Source of the DNA: Paraburkholderia dinghuensis
GTDB taxonomy: Bacteria; Pseudomonadota; Gammaproteobacteria; Burkholderiales; Burkholderiaceae
Direction: 5' to 3'
DNA length: 64,000 bases
Assembly (NCBI RefSeq): GCF_003837865.1
Contig: NZ_RQIS01000019.1
Location: 1 to 64,000, forward strand
Shown: positions 1-9,106 of the stretch, one piece after another
Position numbering within the stretch: the stretch's first letter is position 1
Layout of the letters: every line of letters begins with the position of its first letter
The notes under the pieces: generated by a model
Seen by the model: only the letters and a program-made list of their open reading frames with translations
Databases searched by the model: none
Told to the model about the DNA's origin: nothing
Program-made: the position numbers and the translations under genes

Positions 1-36
1 CCATCGCTTGATGTCTTCTTCCATCTTCACGCTCAT
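1..36 (-). CDS. Transposase N-terminus (partial, runs off window)
   Basis: The first 36 bases read on the minus strand as ATG plus 11 codons (MSVKMEEDIKRW), preceded by a GAAGGA ribosome-binding site about 8 bases upstream. From memory this matches the start of a common proteobacterial insertion-sequence protein (small helix-turn-helix orfA, IS3-like/DUF1153-like). Only 12 residues are visible, so the family call is tentative. Other IS debris nearby agrees with it. Confidence 0.4.
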   Translation of the reverse strand, partial: MSVKMEEDIKRW

Positions 37-859
37 CGCCACGTTCCTTCAATTATGACTTGAGCAGGTTTTCACTGGGTCAATACAGGCATGCGTAACG
101 TCGGCGAAACACCAGGCTTTTCAATCTGACTGTTGCGTTGGTCACCACGGCGGACGAAACGAGTGAGGTTGCTGCGCTCGTGAAGGACGCGGAGTCACTT
201 GCTGCACTTCCGAACCGGTCGGCCGTCTTTATTCTGAACTCGTCAACGTTTGCGGTAGTGAATTTTAAATGTTCGCATAATATGAGCTACCGCGAAAACG
301 AGAATCTCTCAACTCAAGCTACGGAAAATTTCACTCGGATTGAGGTAATGCTTCCTTACGCCTCCAGGTCGTCAGATATATAGGGATTGGCCAATTGAGC
401 AATATGGCGAATTTCATTTATCGGACCTGCTGGAGAACAGATTCGCCATTAAAACGTTTGCGTCCGGTAAGCCTGCCCTCGGGCATATGATAAATAAGCC
501 GGAACTTTGGCGTCCGTCATGCGTTGCCCATTGCCGCAATGGTGCCAAATGGATGTGGGTCAAGAAAAATGTTCGGGAAGCGCCAGAAGAAGATGTTTAA
601 TTTCTGCCTGTTAGTTGCTGCAAGCGCGGAGAAAGTTTGTTATGATTCTCGCGCTCGTAGCCCTATAAGAATGGTGGCTGTGCACTCTCGTCGACCGATC
701 CGTGCCAGTCAAATTAATAAGGGCGATGCGTTGGTGATGCAGTATCACCAATACGATTTTAAAAAAATACCAACACGAAAAATTCAATCCGGGGAAGATC
801 AAGTGATGCTGCCATCCATCTTGCAGTAACACCCTAAGCGAAGACGCACGGAAAAGCGA

Positions 860-879
860 CCCGCCATGAGCGGGGCGGG
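860..879 (-). terminator. Possible minus-strand terminator hairpin
   Basis: A 6-bp stem (CCCGCC at 860-865, GGCGGG at 874-879) with an 8-base loop is followed on the minus strand by TCGCTTTTCC. The shape is that of a weak intrinsic terminator, but no intact minus-strand gene is seen upstream of it. Confidence 0.3.
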
Positions 880-1022
880 CAAGTATTTGCTCGCATGTCG
901 GCGTCAACGTCTGAGAGATCGCGCGTGTAGCCCTAAATTCGCTGCGATATCGTCAACAACTGCTAGACCAATCGCGGTTGCCAAATAATTGACTGAGCAC
1001 CTTCTTCTGTGTGTACCGGACT

Positions 1023-1040
1023 GGCTTTGTTGAATAGATT
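1023..1040 (+). repeat. Solo IS5/IS903-like terminal inverted repeat
   Basis: GGCTTTGTTGAATAGATT matches, from memory, 16 of 18 bases of the IS903 terminal inverted repeat. It points rightward into the element, yet no IS5-type transposase follows. The next gene is an intact glycosyltransferase 190 bases away. It looks like a left-over end from a deleted insertion sequence. Confidence 0.4.
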
Positions 1041-1084
1041 GCCAGGTGGTACGGGCCCGTTCGTGGTTGAGTCTTCGTCGACAA

Positions 1085-1129
1085 CGCAGAAGCGCAGAAG
1101 CGCAGAAGCGCAGAAGCGCAGAAGCGCAG
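1085..1129. repeat. 8-bp tandem repeat (CGCAGAAG), about 5.6 copies
   Basis: Five perfect copies of CGCAGAAG (1085, 1093, 1101, 1109, 1117) are followed by a partial copy CGCAG. The unit length is not a multiple of three and the tract lies about 100 bases upstream of the polysaccharide synthase start. Slipped-strand change in copy number would alter promoter or leader spacing rather than a reading frame. Confidence 0.9.
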
Positions 1130-1229
1130 CGAGTGTGCATCTGCCCCGAAGATGATGGGGCAGGTAATCGCGTCAGGATAGTGAAAATCGCTCATCGATG
1201 TGGCATTCGGAAAACCTGATCCTTTGCAC

Positions 1230-2621
1230 ATGACAACTCATAGCAATCCAAGTGGTTCATCTGGGGGAGAGCCGGCCGTCAACGGCGCTCAGCCCACGTC
1301 ATCCGACGGCGGCAAACCACGCCTGTACTTGCCCGTCAAACTCAAGTTCACGGTGGCATTCGTACTGGCCGTGGCCTGGTCCGTTCTTTCGTTTCATCTG
1401 GCTCAGCGTTGGCTCGCCGACATGACCTCTGAAATGGGCGCGGTTTGGGCATATCTGATCCTGTTCGGCATTGCGATTTTGCCTGGTAGCATGAACGCGT
1501 TCCTTATGACGAGTCTGATGCTGGACCGGCGACCGTCATTCCGCCAGAACATGGACGTGCTTCCCGGAATCAGCATTCTTGTGGCCGCATACAACGAGGA
1601 AGCCAGCATTGCGCAAACTATCGAGAGCATCGAGAAGCAGGCATATTCAGGCCCACTGCAAGTCATCGTCATCAATGATGGCTCGTCCGACGGCACGGCG
1701 GCGGAACTGGACCGGTTGAATTACCCCTGGCTGGAGGTCATCCACATGCCTCGCAACGGGGGCAAGGCACGCGCGCTTAACGAAGGTCTGAAGCATGTGC
1801 GTCACGACATCACCGTGACCGTCGACGGTGATTCATATCTATATCGCAACGCGCTGAGAAATCTCGTGAGCCGGTACCTCAGTGATCCCGCAAACACGAG
1901 AGCTGTGGCGGGAGCCGTGCTGGTACGAAATTCCCGAAAAAACCTCGTCACACGAATTCAGGAGTGGGACTACTTCCACGGCATTGCCGCCGTGAAGCGT
2001 CTGCAGAGCCTGTATCAAGGCACGCTGGTCGCACAGGGCGCATTTTCGGCGTACGACACGTCGGTACTGCGCGATGTTGGCGGCTGGCCGACCGCCGTGG
2101 GCGAGGACATTGTGCTCACGTGGGCCATTCTGCGGGCGGGGTATCGCGTTGGCTACGCCGAAAACGCTTGTCTGTTCACCAACGCGCCCGAGACGTGGAG
2201 TCAGTTTATCCGTCAACGTCAACGCTGGTCACGCGGGTTGATGGAGGCCTTCAAGGCCCACTGGCACCTGCTGTTTCAGGCACGCATGATCACGCTGTTT
2301 ATCTGGTGGAACTTGCTGTTTCCTTATATGGACCTGGTCTATACGCTTGCTTTCGTTCCAGGACTCGTGTTGGCGCTCTTTGGCATTTACTGGATTGCCG
2401 GACCGATGACATTGCTAGTACTGCCAATGGCGATATTGATCAACGGCATCATGTTCCGTATCCAGTCCCGCATGTTTATCGAGCAGGGGCTGAGGGTACG
2501 CCGCAATCCCTTCGGCTTTCTCTTCTACAGCCTCTTTTACGGGCTCGTCCTGCAGCCTGCCTGCGTGGTGGGCTATTTCCAGGAATTTGTCACGCGTGGC
2601 AAGCGCTGGGGCACCAAGTAA
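1230..2621 (+). CDS. PgaC/IcaA-like processive glycosyltransferase (GT2)
   Basis: Inner-membrane polysaccharide synthase, 463 aa from the chosen ATG. A GTG 30 bases upstream would add ten residues; neither start has a strong ribosome-binding site. Two membrane segments (about 38-56 and 72-95) precede a cytosolic GT2 domain, and three or four hydrophobic segments follow from about 355. The processive-synthase signature is complete: NDGSSDGT (D150), DGD (D199, D201), the GED acceptor-site motif (D293) and QRQRW (329-333). The closest relatives by pattern are poly-N-acetylglucosamine synthases. The sugar cannot be fixed from sequence, and cellulose- or hyaluronan-like products remain possible. 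A predicted outer-membrane barrel follows 18 bases downstream; no deacetylase (PgaB) or PgaD gene is present. Confidence 0.82.
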   Translation: MTTHSNPSGSSGGEPAVNGAQPTSSDGGKPRLYLPVKLKFTVAFVLAVAWSVLSFHLAQRWLADMTSEMGAVWAYLILFGIAILPGSMNAFLMTSLMLDRRPSFRQNMDVLPGISILVAAYNEEASIAQTIESIEKQAYSGPLQVIVINDGSSDGTAAELDRLNYPWLEVIHMPRNGGKARALNEGLKHVRHDITVTVDGDSYLYRNALRNLVSRYLSDPANTRAVAGAVLVRNSRKNLVTRIQEWDYFHGIAAVKRLQSLYQGTLVAQGAFSAYDTSVLRDVGGWPTAVGEDIVLTWAILRAGYRVGYAENACLFTNAPETWSQFIRQRQRWSRGLMEAFKAHWHLLFQARMITLFIWWNLLFPYMDLVYTLAFVPGLVLALFGIYWIAGPMTLLVLPMAILINGIMFRIQSRMFIEQGLRVRRNPFGFLFYSLFYGLVLQPACVVGYFQEFVTRGKRWGTK

Positions 2622-2639
2622 CGCTTAAAAGGATAATTC

Positions 2640-3602
2640 ATGCACGTAAGTCGCTCCCGCAATGCGTGGGTACTCTGGCACGCGCTGAGCGTCGCCGGCG
2701 CACTGACGATTGCCTCGTTCGCTCACGCTCAATCCGTCGACGGTCCTGGCAGATATGGCGCGTTTTCCGGCGACACATTGTTCAGCGATGACAGCGACCA
2801 CTTTCGGGAGGGCCGGACGAACGCCGGCTACCTTTTCTCGAACGGTTGGGGGCTCGGCGCGTCCTTCGCATACTATGACGCGCCGGATTGGTCGGGGGCC
2901 TACGGTCGCGGCTTGTTCGGCCAGTACCACTCGCACGAAGTCGCACAGAGCATAGATGCCCGCCTCGGGGTCAACGACACCGATGGCCACACGACGGCTA
3001 CCGGCGCGCTCGATTACATGCATCGCGTCACTCAAAGCACGTCGCTCGGATTGAGCGCCGAGCGCGATGTGGTCGACTCGGTCGCCGGCATCGAAAAAGG
3101 CCTGACGTACAACAGCCTCATGCTTGTGCTCGACCATCAGTTCACACCGCGCTTTACGGTTGGGGCGGTAGCGGGCGCAATGTGGTTCTCGGATAACAAT
3201 ACGCGTTCGATGCTGCGCACGCGGTGGAGCTATGATCTGCTGCCAAACAGTGGCGTGAGCGCCTATATCAAGACGCGCACGTACTACGATAGCAATCCGG
3301 ATCAAGGCAACTACTACTCGCCGCAATGGTTGAACGAGTACTCTGGCGGACTTTCGTGGCGAACCGCGCTAAGTAACAAGGTCGTGTTTTTCGTCAGCGG
3401 CGATCTTGGACATCAGAATACGGATAGCGGCGGAAACAATATCTGGGGCGCGCGCATCGGCCTGCAAAATCATCGTAGCCAGAAAGTGCAGTGGCAGATC
3501 GCCGTGGAAACGACGAACAATCACACTGGCGGTTTCTCTAGCGGTGGCGATGGCTATCGCTACACGAGCGTGACAGGTAAGTTGTTGTTCCCCTTCAACT
3601 AA
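2640..3602 (+). CDS. Outer-membrane beta-barrel, PgaA-porin-like
   Basis: A 320-aa exported protein. It has an N-terminal signal peptide (about 1-30, ending ASFAHA|QS), then alternating aromatic and polar strands rich in Tyr, Trp, Gly and Asn with no hydrophobic helix. It ends GKLLFPFN, with alternating hydrophobic residues as in a closing barrel strand. The pattern resembles the C-terminal porin domain of PgaA without its TPR half. The ATG follows AAAAGGA at good spacing, 18 bases after the synthase stop, so the two are very likely co-transcribed. The inferred role is export of the polymer made by the upstream synthase. An unrelated small porin is the alternative. Confidence 0.65.
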   Translation: MHVSRSRNAWVLWHALSVAGALTIASFAHAQSVDGPGRYGAFSGDTLFSDDSDHFREGRTNAGYLFSNGWGLGASFAYYDAPDWSGAYGRGLFGQYHSHEVAQSIDARLGVNDTDGHTTATGALDYMHRVTQSTSLGLSAERDVVDSVAGIEKGLTYNSLMLVLDHQFTPRFTVGAVAGAMWFSDNNTRSMLRTRWSYDLLPNSGVSAYIKTRTYYDSNPDQGNYYSPQWLNEYSGGLSWRTALSNKVVFFVSGDLGHQNTDSGGNNIWGARIGLQNHRSQKVQWQIAVETTNNHTGGFSSGGDGYRYTSVTGKLLFPFN

Positions 3603-4558
3603 TTTTTGACGTTCCTGATTCGCAAACTTCGGCCGGACTTTACCCGACTACCGGAGTATCAGCGGATCGGAGTCACCGCATTTTCTTTGTGCGAGCGTTT
3701 GCGCCGGCAGGATGAACTAGATGCGAATCCTGCCGGAGAGCGCAAACCGCAGTTGATGCTATCTGGATCACCCATCATTCGATGCGCGACCATGACGCAC
3801 GACCGCAACAGCACCGCGTACGTCGACGCGCGCCGCTGCCTGATCGACACATTCGAAGCCGACTCCGAAGTGACATGGCGAGCGTCGTCAACACCCGCCC
3901 ATCTTTTGCCGCTGCTTGACCGCTCGGCGAACCATGCATTTGTTGCCTTTATCTCTTCGGCGCCGTCGCAGGGTGGTTTTTGACACCTTTCATTTTCCGA
4001 TCGGTGCGGAGAGTTGCCGATGGCAGGGGAACCCGCGCAGCGGCGACGCGTCAACGAGGTATGTGCATACGAAACCGTATGCATCCTGCTTACGGATGCC
4101 TTGTCGCGCACACCCGGATTGCGGGCAGCGGCACCATGAACGCGCGTACGTTTCTTCGTTGTGGGGATCGTGCACCGATTTCACCCCTTGTTTCGAACCA
4201 CGCCGGGCGGGCGCGCCTATACGTGTGAACGTGCGCGGGGCCGTACTGAATGTGCTCGCGAATTTAATTGTGTAAATCGAAGGGACGGAACGTACTCTAT
4301 AAATGCAACCGCTCGTTACGTCCGTCCCGTTGGCTCATGTCTGGCATTAAAGTCGCTTAGATTTTGCTCGTATCCGCGGCCGTTACAACAGCCTTTCGCT
4401 GATTGATGGCTGGAATGTCTGAGGTTTGCCTACGGCAATAATCACGCGTATCGTCAGCAATCCTTACATATTTATTTCCGCTCGCCGCATACTTGATCAC
4501 ATCGGCTATCTGCGGCTTCGTCAATCGTAATCTTCAGTCCACGCGGGAGATGTCATTG
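3603..4558. other. Intergenic region without a recognised gene
   Basis: These 956 bases contain no product I recognise. The longest plausible open stretch (3606-3983 on the plus strand) starts three bases after the barrel stop, lacks a ribosome-binding site and resembles no known family. A small imperfect hairpin (4064-4071 with 4076-4083, loop AAAC) is visible. The last 60 bases carry the leader of the OpgC gene. Confidence 0.5.
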
Positions 4559-5647
4559 ATGAGTCAGACTGCGAAGCGCTCGATCGAAATCGACTTTCTC
4601 CGCGGGTTTGCGTTAATCGCGATTGCACTCGATCACATTCCGGCTAGCGTGCTTTCGCATGCGATGTTGCATAACTTCGCGTTTTGCGATTCCGCCGAGG
4701 TATTCGTGTTCGTAAGCGGATATGTGTCGGCGGCGAGCTGGGTAGCGACTGAGGCGCGCAAAGGCATCCGCGCGGCGAACCAGCGATTCCTGCGTCGCGG
4801 CTGGGAGATCTATGCGGCTTATCTTTGCACGGCAGCATTGATGCTGCTTTCCGGTGCTGCAGCGGTGATGCTTCGCGTGGATTCTCCGCTCGTCGGCTTG
4901 TCGGGGTTCCTGCGCTTTGCGGCGCATCCATTCACGATGCTCACCAACGTCGCACTGTTTCGCGATCAGCCCTATCTTGCCGGCGTACTGCCGATGTACG
5001 TTGCGCTGGTACTTGCGCTGCCGCTCGTCATGCCGCTTGCGTTACGCACACCCGATATCGTGCTCGTGTGCAGCTTCGCCATCTGGTTTGCCTCATGCTG
5101 GCTGGTGCGCTATCTGCCGGCGGCGCCGGGCGCGATCTGGCCGTTTAATCCGTTCGCGTGGCAGGCGATGTTCATCGTCGGTTTGCTGTGCCGGTTGTAC
5201 CCCGTCTCGCACAGATTCCAGTTTTCGGCACTCGGGCGCTCGATCACAGTACTCGCGGCCGCACTGGTGCTGACCTTTGCATATCTACGCGGTTTCGCCG
5301 ATCTCGATCCGCAGCCCGGCTACATGAAGCAGAACCTTGCGAGCCTGCGCATCGTCAGCTTCGGCGCGCTCGCGTGGCTGGCAGCACAGGCAGTGCGCCT
5401 CGGCTGGATACGCCGGCTGGCGCAGCGGTTGCCAGGCGTGGTCAACATCGGGCAGCAAGCGCTCGTCTGCTTCGTGGGCGGTGCGGTCGTGTCGAACCTC
5501 GTCGATACGCTGCTTCGCGCCGCACACGTCACGACGCTTTTCCCGGCGCGGCTCGCCGGCGATCTGCTCGCGATCGGCGCGCTTCTCACACTCGCGGGAG
5601 GAGCACGCCGCCTGAAGGCTGTCCGTCCGAACGTCGCGCTGACCTGA
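4559..5647 (+). CDS. opgC: OpgC-domain membrane protein (glucan succinyltransferase family)
   Basis: A 362-aa polytopic inner-membrane acyltransferase of the OpgC family, whose known members add succinyl groups to osmoregulated periplasmic glucans. The family signature is at the N-terminus (IDFLRGFALIAIALDHIP, then AEVFVFVSGY), followed by about ten hydrophobic segments. The ATG at 4559 was chosen because GGGAG lies 9 bases upstream; the ATG at 4550 would overlap that site. The gene stands alone, with no opgGH next to it. Substrate assignment rests on family membership only. Confidence 0.8.
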   Translation: MSQTAKRSIEIDFLRGFALIAIALDHIPASVLSHAMLHNFAFCDSAEVFVFVSGYVSAASWVATEARKGIRAANQRFLRRGWEIYAAYLCTAALMLLSGAAAVMLRVDSPLVGLSGFLRFAAHPFTMLTNVALFRDQPYLAGVLPMYVALVLALPLVMPLALRTPDIVLVCSFAIWFASCWLVRYLPAAPGAIWPFNPFAWQAMFIVGLLCRLYPVSHRFQFSALGRSITVLAAALVLTFAYLRGFADLDPQPGYMKQNLASLRIVSFGALAWLAAQAVRLGWIRRLAQRLPGVVNIGQQALVCFVGGAVVSNLVDTLLRAAHVTTLFPARLAGDLLAIGALLTLAGGARRLKAVRPNVALT

Positions 5648-5804
5648 TCCGATCGGCGCACGCGCACGACAAAGGTGAGTGTTTGCGGGATCGAGGTGCC
5701 AACGTGTTGCGCTGATCAGCGTAAAACACCGTGCAAACAACAAGTTGAAGTCGTATGTCAGCAGGTCCGCAAGCCCGCAAAGGTGAGGGCTTGCGGGAGC
5801 AGAT

Positions 5805-6578
5805 TCAGGAATACACAAGTTCGCGAACATCGGTGGTCGACGTCGATCCGAATGCATCGCTCAGCGCGTACTCGATCAACTGTCGCGCTGCTGCTTCCGG
5901 CGTGGTCAGTTTGCCGTCCTGCTTGAGTTGTTCGAAACGCTCGCGCAATGGAAACCGTTCAACGCTCGTTGAGCGGATCGTGGCCTGCATGCCCGTATCG
6001 ACGACGCCAGGCGCCACGCTGCATATACGCACACCATGTGGCGCATCGAGCGCCACTGCGCGCGCATGATGATCCAGCGCCGATTTCGTTGCGCAGTAGA
6101 CGCTCCAGCCAGCGTACGCATTGCGGGCCGCTCCGCTCGATACATGCACGATGCGGCGCGAGGCCTGTGCCTTCGCCGTATCGGGCGCAGCAATCGCGTT
6201 CGCAAGCATCAGCGGAGCAGCGACGTTCAGCGCGATGGCGCGAGCGACCACGCCCGCGTCCTGGGCGCCACACGGAGCGATCGGATCGACCGTGCCCGCG
6301 TTGTTGAAGAGGAGCACGCAGTCGGCATCGCCGATAAAGGTGCGCAGCGCGCCGGTGGCGAGCCAGTGCTCGATGGCCGCGGTATCGGCGAGATCGAGCA
6401 CGGTCTGCTCGAATGCCGTTGCGTGACGCCCCGCGAGCGACGGATGATCACCGCGTCCGAGCCCAAGGACGCGAATGCCGCGCGCAAGCAGTTCTTCTGC
6501 GAGCGCCGCGCCGAGACCGCGTGTATGTCCCGTGACGATGGCGCAAATGGAGGCGCTGGAGAGCGTGGTTGAAGTCAT
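5805..6578 (-). CDS. Short-chain dehydrogenase/reductase (sepiapterin reductase-like)
   Basis: A 257-aa cytosolic NAD(P)-dependent oxidoreductase. The Rossmann motif TGHTRGLG lies near residue 16, NNAG near 92, and the catalytic Ser and YCATK near 145-162. The overall pattern (VTGHTRGLGAALAEELLARG, SSGAARNAYAGW) recalls the sepiapterin-reductase/benzil-reductase branch, but no substrate can be named. It is monocistronic, transcribed towards opgC and divergent from the ProQ-domain gene. Confidence 0.75.
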   Translation of the reverse strand: MTSTTLSSASICAIVTGHTRGLGAALAEELLARGIRVLGLGRGDHPSLAGRHATAFEQTVLDLADTAAIEHWLATGALRTFIGDADCVLLFNNAGTVDPIAPCGAQDAGVVARAIALNVAAPLMLANAIAAPDTAKAQASRRIVHVSSGAARNAYAGWSVYCATKSALDHHARAVALDAPHGVRICSVAPGVVDTGMQATIRSTSVERFPLRERFEQLKQDGKLTTPEAAARQLIEYALSDAFGSTSTTDVRELVYS

Positions 6579-6768
6579 GTCAATCGATCAAGAGTGAAGG
6601 CGGCGCACGCAAAGCGTTGTCGCGCGCAGATCCTGTGAATGCCTGGGAATGCGAGCCGAAGAAGGGGCGGTATCGCGTGATTGAACGGCTCTTGACGTGC
6701 CGCGCCGGAAATGCGGCTCGCGATTCGGTATCATAGCGGCCGAACCCCCACAAGGAAGAGAGCTGGAC

Positions 6769-7647
6769 GTGAAAGCCGCATCGCAACAACGCCGTACCCT
6801 GAGCTTCAAGGAAGGTCTTCTGGAAATCAAGAAGAGCATGGGGAAGGGCTCGGGACAAGCGCCCGAAGAACAGCACCAGGCGCCGCAGGACAAGCCCGCA
6901 CGCAAGGGGACGCCCGCGCTCGCCAAGGATAAGGACGCCCGTGCGAAAGACGCGCGTTCGCGCGCACGGCCGCAGCAGCCCGGTGGCCGGCCGCAGGGCG
7001 GCAATCCGCAAGGTGGCAAGCCGCAGCAGCCGAAGCAGGCCCGTCCGCAGAAGCCTGGCGAGCGCCCCGCGCAGCAGCGCCAGCGGCCCGGCCGGGCGCC
7101 GGTGCAGCCCGCGGCGAACCTTAGCGATGCCGAAAAGGCGCGCATCGAGCGCAATCGCCAGCTCAACACAGTCTGGAACCTTTTTGCCAGGCACTACCCG
7201 GCATTTCGCGACCGGTTGCCGCTCAAGATTGGCGTCGCTGAAGACCTCGTCGCGCGTCACCCGGACTTTGACCGCACGATGATCGTGGCGGTGCTGAAGC
7301 GTCATGTGAACCACCCGCGCTACCACGAGCGCGTCGCGGCCGGCGGTTCGCGCTACGAGCTGGACGGCACCGTGTCGGCGGGCCCGGGCATCGATCCGTC
7401 GCATGTTGGCCGGGCGAACGCGGCATTGGCACGCCAGAAGGCGAAGGCCGAAGCACGGGCGCAGGAAAAGGATGATGGCAAGCCCCAGCCGAAGCCCCAG
7501 GACGCGGCGCTGGCGCCAGTCGCCGATGCGCAGCCTCAGCCTCCGCAAGCCGAGGCTCCGGCTCAGGCGTCAGTCCCTGAAGGCGCAGCGGCTCCCGCAC
7601 AGGCGCCGGCCCCCGAAGGCGTCGAACCGCCCGCAGCGGGCGCATAG
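6769..7647 (+). CDS. ProQ/FinO-domain RNA-binding protein
   Basis: A predicted RNA chaperone of 292 aa. Translation from the GTG at 6769 is preferred because AAGGAAGAG lies just upstream and the family-typical N-terminus (TLSFKEGLLEIKKSMGKG) follows directly. An upstream in-frame ATG at 6697 would add an unrelated leader. The order is: conserved N-terminal helix, a long disordered linker rich in Gln, Pro, Arg and Lys (about 30-120), a ProQ/FinO fold (about 125-205, with WNLFARHYPAFRDRLPLKIG and LKRHVNHPRYHERV), and an Ala/Pro/Gln-rich tail. Known relatives bind structured sRNAs and mRNA 3' ends. The gene is convergent with the histidine kinase gene across a strong hairpin. Confidence 0.82.
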   Translation: MKAASQQRRTLSFKEGLLEIKKSMGKGSGQAPEEQHQAPQDKPARKGTPALAKDKDARAKDARSRARPQQPGGRPQGGNPQGGKPQQPKQARPQKPGERPAQQRQRPGRAPVQPAANLSDAEKARIERNRQLNTVWNLFARHYPAFRDRLPLKIGVAEDLVARHPDFDRTMIVAVLKRHVNHPRYHERVAAGGSRYELDGTVSAGPGIDPSHVGRANAALARQKAKAEARAQEKDDGKPQPKPQDAALAPVADAQPQPPQAEAPAQASVPEGAAAPAQAPAPEGVEPPAAGA

Positions 7648-7702
7648 GCGTCATCTCCCGGATCGAGCCGGGCCTCCGCGCCCGGCATCACCACGCTCGG
7701 AC

Positions 7703-7737
7703 GTGCGCATCGTATGCATACCGCATACGATGCGCAC
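7703..7737. terminator. Bidirectional hairpin between convergent genes
   Basis: A perfect 15-bp stem (GTGCGCATCGTATGC at 7703-7717 and its complement at 7723-7737) closes a 5-base loop. It sits between the stops of the ProQ-domain gene and the convergent kinase gene. There is no clear T-tract on either side, so it may act as a mRNA-end stabiliser as much as a terminator. Confidence 0.7.
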
Positions 7738-7756
7738 TCGCACGGCCCAAGATCGA

Positions 7757-9106
7757 TCAGACGGCTTCGCGCTCCGGCGTCCGCAAGCCGCCCACCGACG
7801 CAGTGAGTCCCCGTCCGCCCGGGCTGTTGCGCAGCCTGATCGCCAACTGGTGACGCTGCGCAATGCGCGCGGCGATCGAGAGTCCGAGTCCGCTTCCCGT
7901 TCCCTGAACGTGGTTGCCGCGATAAAAGCGGTCAAGCACGCGCTCGATATCTTCATCGGGAATGCCCGGGCCGTTGTCGATGACTTCGAATCCGGCGCTA
8001 TCGCCGCGGCGCGTCAGAACGAGATCCACCTTGCCGCCGTGCGGCGTGTAGCGAATCGCGTTGTCGAGCAGGTTGTTGAGCAGCGTGCTCAATCCATGCG
8101 CGTCGGCGATGACCTCGCATGGGTCGTCCTGCGTGACCGGTGGTCTCGATTCGAGACCGAGGTCGATTCCCCTTTCCTCCGCCAGCAGCGAGAAATCGCC
8201 GACCGCCTGTTCGCCGATCCGGCGCAGGCTCACGATCGTGTCCGGGCCGGCCGGCTGGGAATCCTCGCGCGCGAGCGTGAGTAGTTGCTGTACGAGGCGG
8301 ATGGTCCGGTTCAGGCGCGTGGCGATGCGCTCGACGGTCTGTGCATCGCCCGTCAGGCTGCCGTCGTGGAGCGCGGCCTGCCACTGCAGTTTCAGCGCGG
8401 CGAGCGGCGAGCGCAATTCGTGCGCTGCGTCCGCGATGAAGGTGCGCTGTGCTTGCGAGGCGAAATGAAGGCGATAAAGCAGATCGTTGAGCGCGGTCAC
8501 GAGCGGACGCAGTTCGACAGGCACTGAGTCACCGAGCGGCAGCGGTTCGAGCGAATGCAGGGAGCGCGTGGCGAGCAGTTCCGACAGGGCGCCAAGCGGT
8601 GCGAGTCCGCGCGTCACGGCGAGCAACACGAGGACGATCGCCACGGGGACCAGCAAGGCGAGCGGCCAAAGTGTGTGCAGGGCGAGCCTGAGCGCCAGCG
8701 CATCGCGTACCGAAACCGGTTGCGCGACCTGGACGAATCGGCCTGCCTGCTGCGTGCCAAACACGCGCCAATGGGTTTCGTCGTGTTCGACGGTGCGCAG
8801 GCCTTCCTGAAAACGCGGCAGCGGCGGCGCGGCACGCGAGCGATAGACGAGTTCGCCCGATGGGCTCCACACTTCGATCAGGATCCGGTCGTCGGCTATG
8901 CCCTCAAAACCGGGACTGGCCTCCTCGACGTTGCGGGCCGCCGCCAGATTCGCCGGCATCGAGAGCGCAACGGCACGCAACTCATAGTCGAACAGTTCGC
9001 TTGCTTCTTCGCGGGCCGTATGGAAAATGGCGGCGCCGGCGATCACGGCGGCAGCGGCGAATCCGAAGATCAGCCACGCAAGCAACTTGCGGCGGATCGA
9101 CCTCAT
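7757..9106 (-). CDS. Sensor histidine kinase (PmrB/QseC-like)
   Basis: Inner-membrane sensor kinase of 449 aa. A membrane segment (about 8-28), a periplasmic domain (about 30-140) and a second membrane segment (about 145-165) precede a HAMP-like linker. The phospho-acceptor motif is AHELRSP (H229), and the ATP-binding boxes are NNLLDNAIRYT, DNGPGIP and GSGLGLSI. The ATG at 9106 is preferred over a GTG two codons upstream because it gives an ATGA overlap with the upstream response regulator. The periplasmic domain lacks an obvious acidic ExxE iron motif, so the signal is unknown. Confidence 0.85.
   Translation of the reverse strand: MRSIRRKLLAWLIFGFAAAAVIAGAAIFHTAREEASELFDYELRAVALSMPANLAAARNVEEASPGFEGIADDRILIEVWSPSGELVYRSRAAPPLPRFQEGLRTVEHDETHWRVFGTQQAGRFVQVAQPVSVRDALALRLALHTLWPLALLVPVAIVLVLLAVTRGLAPLGALSELLATRSLHSLEPLPLGDSVPVELRPLVTALNDLLYRLHFASQAQRTFIADAAHELRSPLAALKLQWQAALHDGSLTGDAQTVERIATRLNRTIRLVQQLLTLAREDSQPAGPDTIVSLRRIGEQAVGDFSLLAEERGIDLGLESRPPVTQDDPCEVIADAHGLSTLLNNLLDNAIRYTPHGGKVDLVLTRRGDSAGFEVIDNGPGIPDEDIERVLDRFYRGNHVQGTGSGLGLSIAARIAQRHQLAIRLRNSPGGRGLTASVGGLRTPEREAV

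Larger units (their letters stand above)
37..1229. other. Gene-poor region with insertion-sequence debris
   Basis: No convincing gene was found in these 1.2 kb. Open stretches at 138-383 and 524-829 have no recognisable product, no good ribosome-binding site and a base composition lower in GC than the flanking genes. On the minus strand, around 903-960, a short stretch resembles an AraC-family helix-turn-helix (VDDIAANLGLHARSLRR, then a stop) and may be a decayed regulator fragment. The region also holds a possible IS terminus and an 8-bp tandem repeat, listed separately. Confidence 0.5.

Noticed and set aside
524..829. Possible 101-codon gene in the left intergenic region
   Set aside because: There is no recognisable domain, no ribosome-binding site and biased composition. 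The overlapping minus-strand frame is no better.
1085..1129. CRISPR-like repeat
   Set aside because: Units are 8 bp and directly abutting with no spacers, so it is a simple tandem repeat. No cas gene is in the window.
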